The position numbers and the translations under genes are program-made. DNA of 20,802 nucleotides from Acanthaster planci (Eukaryota > Echinodermata > Asteroidea > Valvatida > Acanthasteridae): the NCBI RefSeq assembly GCF_001949145.1, contig NW_019091466.1:276865-297666 (forward strand), read 5' to 3'. The notes beneath the pieces were generated by a model. It was not told the origin of the DNA, ran no database searches, and saw only the letters and a list, made by a program, of their open reading frames with translations. The stretch's first letter is position 1, and every line of letters begins with the position of its first letter. Below, in pieces: positions 1 to 12,700 of the stretch.

Positions 1-627
1 TTAAACAACAAATGGCCAATTCATTTTAACAAATTTCTAAAATAAAAAGTTATACACTTAAATATTCTATGTTTAGGGATTGGGGAATTGAAAAAATATG
101 GCACTGATCCTCTGACCCGTACTCAGGGCTTACAATTATCAGCAATTTGGACGCAATCGGGTCTGAAAGTGGCATTATTTAGCCATTTTGCATTTTTAAA
201 ATGGCTGCTTTTCCGGGCAGTGAAATTTCCTTCATTTTAGGGGTGGTCTGATTGGGGTGAGAATTTCTCAAATTCAAACTCAAACCACTAAAAATTTATT
301 TAGAACATTATTCTGCTGTCCAGCTTGGACGCCTATGAGGCTTGTATTTTTAAAATAATTTAATAAAAGGATTTATCATTGGTGTCTATTGGAATTTATT
401 TTTAGGGGTGTACCCTCAGACGTATGAAGCATGAATGCCTCAAATCACATGGGAATCAATGCAAAACAGCGCCATCTGGAGGCTCAAGCAATTTGTTATC
501 TTGGATTAGTAATTCATTATTTCGGATTAGCAATAGTTATTTCAAATTACTAATTCGTTAAAACGTATTAATGTCAGGCTGAAAATTATGATTGGGTTTT
601 CGTAATTTGGCTGTTTTTGTTTTTTAG
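1..627 (+). other. Intron upstream of the first visible sortilin exon
   Basis: AT-rich, with no reading frame resembling the propeller segment that should precede the next exon. It ends in a strong polypyrimidine tract and AG at 626-627. Around 503-570 there are imperfect direct and inverted copies of an ATTAGTAATT/ATTACTAATT motif, probably the remains of a small repeat. Nothing else is recognised. Confidence 0.6.
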
Positions 628-733
628 TCATGCAATCTGCAGATACACAATCGTTACAGCCAGACCGAAGGGTTGAATGTTCCATCCAGCCCACTCAGCC
701 AGCAAAATGCTGTTGGACTTATTTTGGCACATG
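628..733 (+). CDS. SORT1: Sortilin exon a: VPS10 propeller segment
   Basis: This 106-nt exon follows a long T-rich tract ending AG at 626-627 and stops before GTAAGT at 734. In frame from 628 it reads SCNLQIHNRYSQ, then LNVPSSPLSQQ and NAVGLILAHG. The pattern C-x-L-x-I-H ... Y-S ... L-N-V-P ... P-L-S ... N-A-V-G ... A-H-G is the hallmark of this part of the sortilin propeller. It ends with one base of a Gly codon completed by the next exon. A second AG at 641-642 is a less likely acceptor, because the conserved Cys lies upstream of it. Whether the exon begins in phase 0 is inferred from the clean frame; the preceding exon is outside the window. Confidence 0.9.
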
Positions 734-3700
734 GTAAGTGAAAGTATCTGGAATCTCTGCAACAATCCTCAGCTACCAGTGCCAGTCCCTACCACTGAGC
801 AGTTAATCAACGTTTGCATTTTTTGTTAGGATTGAAATTGTCTGAACCAAGATTGATAAAGTATTAGTGTGTACCTCATGTGTAGCAATGGCTCAGGGAC
901 AGCCCCCCTTCCCCTTGACTCCTCCCCTCCTCTAAAGCTGAAAGATGATTGAGTAGATGAGTGGAAGACTTTCAAGCAGGTGTATGAGAACTATGAAGTG
1001 ATCACAGAGCTCAATAAGAAGGGCAAACAGTAACAGAGAGCAGCAGTATTCTTCGACACAGTCGGACCAGAGGGACTGAGAATCTTCAACACTCTGTCCT
1101 TTGAAAGTAATGAAGATGAGTTTGATGTTGGTCTGATCACAAAAAAATGTCAACAGTCATCATTGGCGAAACCGACGAATCATAAGAAAAATTTGTCTTC
1201 AACAAGCGAGACTAGAAAACAAATGAAAACATTGATGCTTGTGTTTGCTGAACTGAAGTGATTGGAGAAAACTTGTAATTTATGTGACTTCCTATGAGAA
1301 AGCCTAATCAGAGATCGCATCATCCTTGGGATATCTGATCAAGCCACAAAGAAAACCCTCTTGCATAAGAGGAAGTTGAAGTTAACAGATGCCATAGACA
1401 TTTGTCGATCAGCAGAGATGACTGTGACTCAGCTACATGCAATGGGAGATGATCCAAACATTAATGAAATTGGCAAAATAGACAAAAAAGAAAGGTGAAG
1501 AGCAGGGCGCCCGAAAGAGCAGAGGCCCTGTTAGGCGTATGGAAAAGAATGCAAAAAGTGCAGAAAATAGAACCACTTCTCATGCTGCTTCCAACAGAGA
1601 AAAGACTGTAGACAGAAGAAGGGTTTACACAAAGATGAGGAGTCATCCGACATCCACACAGACTTAGAAACAGAATCTGTTAGCTGCATCAAAGTTTATG
1701 CAACAGGGACAAGCACCCCTACAGGCTTATTTGCAGAGATGTAAGTGGGCCCAATAGTAGTCAAGTTCCAGACTTTGGAGCCAGCGTGAAAGTGATTCCA
1801 AAGCACCTCAGGAAGTCATACATGATGAACAGATCCAGTAGAAGATGTACAGTGGATCAAAGGTGCAAGCAGAAGGAAGAGCCAAAATTTTACTTCGGAA
1901 CATGAAGACCAACAAGAAATATCATGTGAATTTCATTGTGGTACAAGAAGGAAGGCTCACCCCACTTCTCAGCAGAAAAGCTGCAGAGCAAATGAAACTG
2001 ATCACGGTCCACTGCGACAACTTCCAGAGCATCCATACAATGGAAGAAGAGATCTTAAGGGTCTACGAAGATGTCTTTGACTGTGAGAAACCTGGAAAGC
2101 TACCAGGGGTAGTAACATTAGTGACACAGATGGACGGTGTGACACCCAAAGTAGTGTTTAGCAAAAGTAATTCCAGTGGCTGGTGGAACAAGACATCCTT
2201 GCTAAAGTTAACCAACCTCCCAAGTGGTGCAGAAGACTGGCTGTGTCCAAGAAAAAGGACAGCAAGGAACTCCGACTTTGCAACCACCCTAGTCTTGGTC
2301 AAGGCATTCCAAATAGTGTATTCATTGTAGTGAGAAAGCTGCTTCCCTCACTCAGCTCACAGTGAAGGTATCCTGACTTAAGATCAAACTTAGAGAATAC
2401 CTTTGTTTGTTTTGGACAATGCAGGGGGTATTATACATCCTCCATCACTGAGAGTGTGTGTATCTCTTTCTAGAGTACTTTGTTCAGAGGTCTGAAGGTG
2501 TATTCTTTTATTCTTTTATTTTGGAGAAATTGCCGTGTTAGTTCATGAAAGAGGATTTCCTTAGCAGGGGTGATGTATGCATCTGTATACACTGACTGAT
2601 ATGAAACGTTTGATATGAGAGCTTTATACCTTGCATTGCTGTTCTTAAGTGCTTGCATTCAGTTTGTTGATATGGTTTTTGAATATACTGTCTAGGGATT
2701 CTGAACAGTTTGACCTTGTAAAGTAATTTTTGCACAGTTGCAAGTGAAAGTTGATTTTTATGTTGTGGTAAGCAGGAAAAGAATTGCTTATCATAGAGGA
2801 ATGCTGTGACATAGGGTTGTGCCCAGTTGTACTTTTACATCTGGCCAGTATTACATCTGGCCATGTACATGTAATATGTTTTAGATGTAAATTAGGTATC
2901 ATTTAATTATCATAAGTCAAATTGCAAAGGACACATTCAGTGAGACTGGTAAAGAGGTTAAATTTTTAATTTTAACCTAACAATTGCTGGCTTCTTAATC
3001 ATGTTACAATAAAACTGAAACTGGTATGTATAAGATGGAATCATTTTGCAGTTGGGGAAATTTTTCACAGGTGTGAGGTGCAACTTATGTATGCTGTACT
3101 CTAGCTTACTTGAAATAATGTTGACACGTTTTTGCACTTACAATGGTTACAATGACTCCTTTTTTTATAGGAAATGTTGCTGATGCCTTGGAAACACATC
3201 CTCCGGATGTTTTTGTTTCCAATGATGGTGGTTACAACTGGACTAAAGCCTTAGCTGGTCCCCATCACTACACTTTAACAAATAATGGAGGTCTTTTGCT
3301 GGCCATATCTGCAGAACAGGATGTTACTAATATCATAAAGTAAGAACACTGTTCAGTCACTTATTAGAAATAGACGTGTGTTGAATAACAAAATACTCAT
3401 CAGTTCCATACTTTGCATTGCAAGAACATTGCCTATATTGTATTGAATGGGGTATTGATTTTTGTTGTTTTTTGGTCAGTGTTGTTTAGTCCACGACTTC
3501 TGAGTCCAAGTCCTACCAGTTCGGGTCCCAGCCCAAATCTGAAGAGTCCATCAGAAATTTGAATCCAACTCCAAGTCCTCAAATAAACCATATGGTCATT
3601 TTTACATATATTTAATGTCATTGTTTGATTTTACATATTTGGACAGGTTCTCATATGACGAAGGTCACTGTTGGAATGAATATCAATTTATTAAAGAACC

Positions 3701-6700
3701 ATTCAGCATCACAGGACTATTACCAGAGCCTAGCACAAACTCTCTAAATGTGAGCATTTGGGGATTTGGAGTGGAAGACAGAAGATGGAGGATTGTTACC
3801 ATTGACTTCAGTGCCGTACTTAAAAATGAATGTAAGTATACAATTCTAACAACTTGCATTGCTTTATCATCTCACATCTCTGACTAGTTTGTTAAACACA
3901 GATGCAAGTGTTGAAAAACTGTCTCATTTTTAATATTCTTGCCTGTCAGTAAACAAGACTTCATTGTAGATAATTTAGTTATTTAATTAATGCTTAATTT
4001 AGCATGATACAGATTTAACCTCCACATGGCTACATAGCTGGGTGTTGTAAGGCTCCCTGCATTGTAAATTGTAGCCGTTTACAGTCAGTCATTCTTCAAG
4101 ATAATTATGTAAGCACTTTTGGCAGCTGACTCTACACTCTTGTACATATCATTTGTTATTCTGCTCTTCTACTTTTTACACATGACCAATTGTTTCTTGC
4201 AAATGACCTTACAGAAAGTCATTGACCCCTTTGAAATGGAATATGCCCACTGGTTGAGTTCTTCAATACTGTTCATATTTCATCAGTGTCCAAGCTCTGA
4301 GAATTCTATAAATGGGGCAGAATTTCAGCTCTGTGCAGCGAACTGAAGTCTTGTTCTGTGACGAGAAACCAGCCGCAGTGTGGTGGACCAGTTGATGTGC
4401 AGTTCATATACTGTGTGCGATGGTTTCACAAATAACCCCATTTGCACGAGATCATAAAGCAAATAGGCATTTGATGGGACTCAAAATCCCAAGCATGATG
4501 CACTATGAAAAGCTCTCCCAGGCAAGATGGTTATAAGTGAAGTACTGTTCATCATCATTCGTGGATATTGTTTAGTATCGTGGAGTGTGTGATGAGCTAT
4601 TTCGATATCCAGTTAGCCAAGCTTGAACGTAGTGTGGTCTGGTATGTGCTAGTAGTTGTAGCCTCATAGCTGCCCATCACTGCTAGGAATCAATTGTGGC
4701 CTGAGAGAGAGATATCTGTCTTGCACACCTGCTAAGTAGCTCTGGTCCTTCCTGTCTACACTTTAGCCAGTGATGCAGTGTCTGAACGTGACCTAGTCAC
4801 TGTACACATCATCACATTCTAGTTCTAACAGTCGTGTGGCTCACTGTACTCACACCCCTGGCCCCATCCAGCTGTGTTTCCGCCACTTTAGCAGACTGCA
4901 CTTGCCACAGCCTGATTGTTATGAGTAGTGATACTCTTGTGCCTTTTCCATTCAAGAAGAGCCCATGGTCCTAACCAGTGTTGTATCCAAAACCTTGATG
5001 TCCGAGACCAAGGCATATGAGACCGAGACCAAGACCTAGTCCTTCAAGACCAAGACCAGGACTTTGAGACCGAGACTTTTGCAGGTCGATACCAAGACCA
5101 AGACATCCGAGACCGAGACCAAGCATAAACCAATGCTTAGTTTTTACCTAAAGGTACAAATAGGGACAAACATATGGCAGTACAATTAAGTACAAAAGAA
5201 ATAAAATGAAAACATTAGCATAACCTCACACACAGAAATAGGTCAAATATTTGTTAAGGAATGTCTCAGTTCTTTTATCAGTGATACTGCTTTACTTTTA
5301 CCCTGGTCTGATCATTTTCAACCCGAGTGTTCCCAAATGATGTGATTTGAACATTAAAACAAATGTCCTTATACTTTTTTTTAAGCAAAATACTGAAAAA
5401 CAAATATCCAAAAAAGATGTACCACTTACAAGATGGAATGAAAACACTTTCACACATTCATATAATTCTTAGCGTGCACACACACACATACTGGTTCTCG
5501 TCCCGGTCCTACGTTCAGCAGGTGACTACATAGGGAACGGGAACCAGTTTGTGTGCGCATTCTGCTACTCACAACCTCATCTCCATGGTGTCAAGCAGCA
5601 TGGCTACTCTGGATTGGAAATAAAGTAACAACTTGGGACGAGGTTACATCATGCTGCATTGACTACTCTTCATTCCAGCATCGATTTCATTGTTTATTGC
5701 AAAAATCTTAACATTACTGAGTCGTATTTATATCAGTGGTTGAAGAGTTGAAGATTTGACTTGAGCGGAGGTAATTTTGTGTTTTGCAACCGCGTGCATG
5801 TGTGGTAGCTAGATGCTAGTTTTGTTATGGTCTCAACTGATCTCAAGGGGGAGACCCGAGACTATGGCATCTGAGACCGAGACTGGTGCTTTTGAGACCG
5901 AGACCGGCCCTCCCAAGACCGAGACTTTGACAGGCCGAGACCGAGACTGCAAAAAAAGGTCTGAAGACGGTCTCGAAACCGAGACCAGGTCTAGAGACCT
6001 ACAACACTGGTCTGCCATAGAAAGTGATAACCTTGCCACTTCATGTTTAATTGTTAAGCTTAGTCACTGTGTCATTGTTCATAAGACATGAAGCAATGAA
6101 AGGAATGAAGTTGAGAACATTTCAACAGGTGCAGTGTGACTGTCACCCTAGTCCTTGTCTCCCACTTAAGTAATAATTTGTTCACCCTGAATATCCATTT
6201 CCTCATGAATACTTGTCATGCTACCACCAGCCTGATATTTAGAGAATGCAACAATATTTGTATAATTTGATTTTGAGGGTTCCCATTTTTTCTCTTCCTG
6301 TAGGTACAGAAGCTGATTTTGTTGAATGGGTTCCTCATCTGTCGAACAATAACAAAGGTTGTCTACTTGGATTAAATGAAACATTTGAAAGAGTAAAGCC
6401 TGATTCTCTGTGTCACCTGAACTATATACACCGGCCCAAAGCCAAAGTGTCTGATCCCTGTCTCTGTACCAAGGATGATTATGAGTGGTAAGTAGTGGCA
6501 TAGATGCAGCATGCCAGTTACTCTCTAAGACTTGTAACAAATTAAAGATTAAAAAATAAAGACAAAAACAAAAATGAAGTTTCGGTTTAGGTTCAGTTCG
6601 GACACTGTTTTGAAACTTATGGCCAAATATAAGTTTTGTTTGGGTTCGGATGTATACATTTACTCACTGGTACATGTACCAGGAATGCACACTGAAAAAT

Positions 6701-9700
6701 GGAAGGGCTTGTGATGAGTGTGCCATTGTATTTCAAGGTATAAAATGCCTTAATAAAATCAACGAATCTACTCCCCAAACTCCATCAGGAACTTGGATTT
6801 CAGCATAAAGCTTTCTAAACTGTTTCGCCAAAGTTTATTTCAAAGTTAGAATTCCAAGGACATTTACAGCCAGACATGTGACACTTTCTGACCACTTTTC
6901 ACTGACCAAATGCAGATGTGTTTGGAAAATGCTCAACAAAAGGACAGATATATGAGAACAGAAAAAAACACAGCATGTTCAGTGGGAGTTCCCTAGTTTC
7001 CAGGATACAAGATCAAATTAGATTTCTGGCAAATAAGGGGTGTTGGCATATGTGACTTGTCACGACAAAATGAGTGTAAAGTCACATCCCGCTCTTACAT
7101 ATTTTGAGGGTTCAAAGTCATTTTGAAGTGGAATTCGGTTTTCGACGGTTTGAAACATTTGGAAAGACTAACCCATTTTCTGTGTAATTCCAAATGTAGG
7201 ATCATATATTTCAAAAAGTCATTTTCTCAGCAATTTTGATTACAGCATTATTCCTGCATGGTCAGAAATGTTGAACCAATGTCAGAAACAAAGACGCAAA
7301 GCTGCCAGAATAATGTCACATCGTCACCTTACACTTCTACTCCAAGAGTTCCATGTACATACCACTTGAAAGCTCTTTTTCTGCTGAATTAAAAAACACC
7401 AGTATGTCAGTTTTTGAAAATTCTGACTTTCAGCTCATTTTGTAGTGACAGGTCACATACATGTATATTCGAAGTAGAGACTTGGTTTACAATCAGTGTT
7501 CTTTCCCAGGATGACACACATTTTCTCTGTAAATTACCATGCAAATTAGACACCCTCATGGGCAGAGGGGCAATTTTTTCCATCAATCTTTTTGTAACAG
7601 ATAACATCATTTTGTTATTCAAGAATTGCAAACAACGTGAAGAGCAGGCAAATTTCCCTACAACGCATACACACTGCAACTGTGGTCCAACAAAAGGCAA
7701 CCACACCAAAATAATAGAATAGTTGCTGGACGTGCTGCATATCCCAGGAAGCTTGCCGGATTTGCCAAACTTGCCTAGTACCAGTCCAATGATCAGCATC
7801 CAATCAAATTCATTTTGCATGGCCAGTTGCAACTTTATTGGCTTCATATAAAATGTAAGGTTGTGGCTGTTGGACAATTGGTTTGAATATTGGTTTAGAT
7901 ATACACAAGCACAATATTGGTGGAATATGTAGTGAGAATTTGGCACCGTCATGCACACAGTAATGCAATACCTTGCATGCTCCCAGTTGCTGCCCATGAG
8001 CATAGTGCATGCTAGTCGATATATTTCTTTGTGTAGTTCTCCAGATTTGGCTTTTTAAGAGTGCATATCAAAAGTAATATAGCGTGCCACATCAACCAGT
8101 TAGAAGAATCTTACTACAATTTTTATCTGTAACATTTTTCTATACCTTCCAACATAGTTACATTCAAAGTAATCAAAGTCAGTAATGTAATTTCTCAGAT
8201 CTTGGCCTGTGAGGAGGGGACCATTGGCTGATGTCACATAACACATGACCATACCACCGTAATGTTAAACCTTTCCCCAAGATACAGCCCTGTCTTTTTT
8301 GTCTCGTGAAATCATCAAGACCTTTCTCTTGTCTACATCACAAGTGCAGTTTTTCAACCATTGGTTATATGGCTATCCCTGAGTACGAAAGTACAAAACC
8401 AACAAAATAATTCAGAAATTATTAAAAGTAGTTTAAACTACTAAATAATGTATGATTGTTCTAGATATTATCAGAAAATGCCTCCCATGTGAACACTTGC
8501 AAAGCAAAATGTGCAGGTTCAGTCAAACGATGTTGCCAATCAAGGCTGAAATTACTACAAACTTTGGCAATCCAAACAAAATGGTGTTCATTGTTAAGAG
8601 AAAGGTCTATAAAAAGAAAAGGGCACATTTTCTCAAATGCCAAAGTCCAGTGTGATATTGCCCAAAATAATGCAGAAAATTGTTCGCAGAAGAAACAGAA
8701 AGTTCAAAATCGTGAAATAAATTGTGTAATTGTGTCATTATGAGGTCACTTTGGTTTGTCAACTTGGAAGCATGTTCTGCCAAATAACATTAAGAATACT
8801 TTGTTCAGCAATTGACAGAGCAAAACAAACATTTAAAATCTAGATTTAAATTAAACCAACTTTAAAAATATATCAAAATAGGATGCAAACTGACCAGTAT
8901 AGAAAGTGAATATTACCAAATACCAAGAAGAAAGCACGACAGTGGATAAAAAAGCCCCCAAAACTAAAAATTCAGTGTTGCCAAGGATAAAACAAAGTGA
9001 TACAAAAAGTGTCGCCAAACTACATGTAGCAGGGGTGAAAGAAAACTGGGGGAAAGGGGAAGATGTAGCAAGGGGGGCTGTAACGAAGTTTGGAAGAAAG
9101 GAGAGGGATAGATCCAGTGACATGTGGTCACTGATCCATCCATCATATTGCAAGAATTGATTCAGGTATTGCATAATGCAGAATCAGTGCATTTGAATCC
9201 TTCCCCTGGACTTACAGTACTAGCTTGCATATTCAATTTGACACTTGTAGCTTCTTGTGCTTACTCAGATATGCTCAAGTAACTGACCCACCTTGAAAAC
9301 ACAGCAGCTTAGTAACGCATAAACAATGTGAAGGAAAGTTGAAACCATTGTAAATAATTCGGAACAAAAAAACTGCACTTTCAGGCACTTTGGCTCAAGA
9401 GTAGTGAGTTCTTTGAAAGGAAGGCAAGAAATGTGAGTGTGTAGGTATTCATGGATGGCTTCTGACCATTCAAATTCATTTTGTAAGTGAAATTGTTGCA
9501 TGATCTCTGGACCTGGTTGAGGCACCTTTAGTTTCCTGACAGTATTTAATACTTTACTTTTCTTTAGCCTTTATCCCATAAATTACCTGGAACATACACA
9601 TATAACTCTGCCTTTAACTTATGAAACTTAAACACCACCTCTTTCTACAATTTCCTTAGTCTCACTTTTTCCTCCTTTCCTCAGTGACTTTGGTTTTAGT

Positions 9701-12700
9701 CGCAAAGGTGAAAGTGAAGAATGTGAGGTGAGTGCTGATGTTAACCCCTCTCAGCTGGATGTCTGCATTAATGGTGTCAAAGAGAAGATCAGTACGTGGG
9801 GGTAAGATCAACCTTCAAATTTTTAATGAGTCATTCCAAGTGTCAGTTGGACAAAATGCAAGGAAAAACACCCAAACACCTGCTAACCTCCATCATAAAA
9901 CATTATCAGACCAGTACAGTGTACAGATTTGTGCAATTTGTACATATGTATTAATTAGCATGGATTAGATAACATCTTTACTACATTGCGAGTATTCTTC
10001 AGGGTATCAGTTCATTCTGCTTTGTTGGCAACAATTTTTTTTCTCACTTTTACCAGAAGGAGTAGCTGACAGTTTGTCTACACGTTCCTTATATGCGGAA
10101 TTACTCCTTAGCTAGGTTAAGAAAAATTAAATGTATCAAGATTTCTGCAGTGTGGTTGTATGTGTGAAAACTTTACATGTGTGAAGACTGTAAATGCACC
10201 CAGGTGGTGAAATAACATACCTTGTCCTCAGGGAGTGCCAAGCAATGCCTATGCCCACACATAATGGAAGCCGAGCTGGAATAAGTAGCCACTGGGAATG
10301 ATGTTTGAAATGCATAGCAACTGCTTGTCTGGTTCCCAGACCAAAAGTTTTCCAGAGAAAGATTATTTTTGAGCAATCTTTGATGCCAGAGGGAGCCAGC
10401 CTAAGTTGTGCATGTTAAGTCTTGACTCGAAAAGCTTGTTTAGATATTTACGACAAAAGCATAGAATTGACACATTTTACGTCACCCAAGGATATATGTA
10501 CATGTACATTCTAAACCAAGCTATTGAGTAATTTCGGACAAAGGAACATGTGTATTAAATTCCATCTTCATCCATCTGAGAAAAATGTGAAATTGTTGCC
10601 AAAATTATTGCATGGAAGGATTGATATACCGGACGCCAGTTGTAATGTAAAATGAAGACTGGTATCCAACCTTGGCTAATTTTCTACATGCATATTTGCA
10701 TTACATACCTTCTGCTTCTTATATCTTCAAAACAAATTGAAATCATGCAAAGCATGTACCATGAGGCATCCAAGATGTGCACAAGGTGGTCTCATGTATT
10801 GATTTGTTGCACGAAAACAAATATTATTAAACACATGACATATGCATTTCAATATGGTTCTCTTTAGATATCGTAAAATTCCTGGAGATAAGTGCGTAAA
10901 AGGTTTTCAGCCAGTCAGAAGTATGGATAATCTACAGCAGCAGTGTACAAATGGTCTTGAATCAAATTTGTCTGTGGAACAGGTGAGAACAAGGAAAATT
11001 CAATACAACTTTTAAACTCTCAGAAAGAACCCTTAGATATAAAGTCCTCTGATTGACATTTGTTTCTGTCACTCATTTAGGTTGTGTGTATGTTAACTGA
11101 ATCCACTGAATGCTGACCCCTGGCATCATTATGGTATGCACTGTCCTAGTTTGACCCTAAGAAGTGGTCCCCATTACTCTTCAATTACATTGTGTCCCTA
11201 TTCTTTCCATACCAATAAGATCTGTACTCCCTAAAAGTCCCCTTTGCCAACATGTATGTAAAAAAGACACCATTTGTTGCCAAAGCTTTGCCTGTCCATA
11301 TCTTGCACCTCAAATGTAAATAGTTATAAGTTGGGGCAAGACTTACAGTGAACATGGTTAAGAATATAATGTTTCAATTGTGTAGAATTTTACCAAACCT
11401 TACATCAAGTCACTGGTGAAGGATATCAGAGTGTGATGAGTTCATATGGAAGTTAGAAACTGTATGAGTAAGAACTGAAAGGTTGATTCTATGCTTTTTT
11501 ACATGGTATTGTGCGTCATTGTATGCACAGTTTCTGAGACCTAGAATACTGGTACTTTTTTCTCCCAACAGTTGATAGGTTTGATTTTTTTGTCAGCAAA
11601 GATAGCAAAGCTTCTTTATGCATTCAACATGGGTGCTGAGAGCATTTGTAAAATGCAAAAGCGTGATATAACAGTTGAACTGGCAATCACTGGAAGCTGA
11701 TTAGTGGAGGCATAAAACTCAATTGACCAGTACTTGCAACATCAATTCAATGTGTATTTATTGGTTGACTCCATGGTGCATGTGCGGACATACAGTGAGT
11801 TAGTTAAAGATGTTGTCAACCTATATTTACATGGATTTTTATCCAGCTTTAAATTGTTTTTAAATACAAGATCGTTGGAATTTTGAAGGCATGAACTGGA
11901 CCCTAACATAGCAGGGTCTTTAACATGACGCATTTCTATTTTCTCTCCCTTGCACTTTGATGGTATTATCCTAAGCCCAAACGGCATAAAAAATGAAACA
12001 CTGGTGAATTCTTTGTTATCCATGCTCTTTTATTTGGAGTTAAGAGACAATTTATAATTTATGCTTGAAAGTCACTCTTGGATACTCTCTCTCTTGGATA
12101 TTGTCTCTTCCTTGGCCCAGAATGATCACATGACAGGGCAGTATATCTGCATATCACACTCACTTTAGACATCTCATTCTGCTGATAGCACATACACGCG
12201 TATGCGCATGAGACAGAAGAGCTTCCGGAAGTGCGAGAGCTACCGTTATTGCTCATGTAGTCAGTTTTGTGTCAGGGAATTAGACTTGAAATCAAGTTTT
12301 CAGTCAGTCATGTTCATTGTCCAGAACAACTGATATGAGCCAGCATGCTGCATCGTATTACAATTAGTGCTGAGCCTGTTTACCATTGCCCACGATTCGG
12401 CCTTGATACGATGCTTGGTCATAGGCTGTTCATTACTGAGTTCCAATGCACATCAGCCCACCACCCCACTGTGCCCACCTGACAACGTGATCAACCTGAT
12501 TCTGGATGAATATTCATGTTGCAACAACTGTACTGTATCCATGGAGGGCGCTAACAGTAACTCATGCTACATAACAGACTCATCCATTTTATATATAGGG
12601 ATGGCTATATTTGATTAGTGCCAGTTTCTTTCATATCTTGCATTAATATCCATTTTAATACAATGTTTAAAGACAAAGTATGCATAACTATTCCAAATCA

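Larger units (their letters stand above)
3832..6303 (+). other. Intron 3, carrying a hAT-like element
   Basis: A 2472-bp intron, GTAAG to CCTGTAG. From 4974 to 6011 it holds a non-autonomous inverted-repeat element described separately. The stretch 4340-4970 is less AT-rich than its surroundings and looks like old repeat sequence, but no family was recognised. The short hydrophobic open frame at 4119-4346 has no family resemblance and is not called a gene. Confidence 0.8.

Noticed and set aside
4119-4346. Hydrophobic 75-codon frame in intron 3
   Set aside because: AT-rich sequence gives hydrophobic codons by chance; no further membrane-protein features or splice context.
5813-6091. 92-codon frame rich in Glu-Thr repeats
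   Set aside because: It is a translation of the degenerate GAGACC array at the end of the hAT-like element.
6166-6540. Antisense frame of 124 codons over sortilin exon d
   Set aside because: Shadow of the exon on the other strand; the sense strand carries the conserved cysteines and splice sites.
7407-8003. 198-codon minus-strand open frame, the longest in the window
   Set aside because: No family resemblance or domain pattern; it crosses the end of an inverted-repeat element, and has no splice-consistent neighbours.
8906-9160. 84-codon Lys-rich plus-strand frame in intron 4
   Set aside because: Low-complexity purine-rich DNA explains it; no family recognised and no flanking exons.
12059-12256. 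Minus-strand Ser-rich frame over the CpG patch
   Set aside because: Short, no family resemblance, no splice or initiation context.
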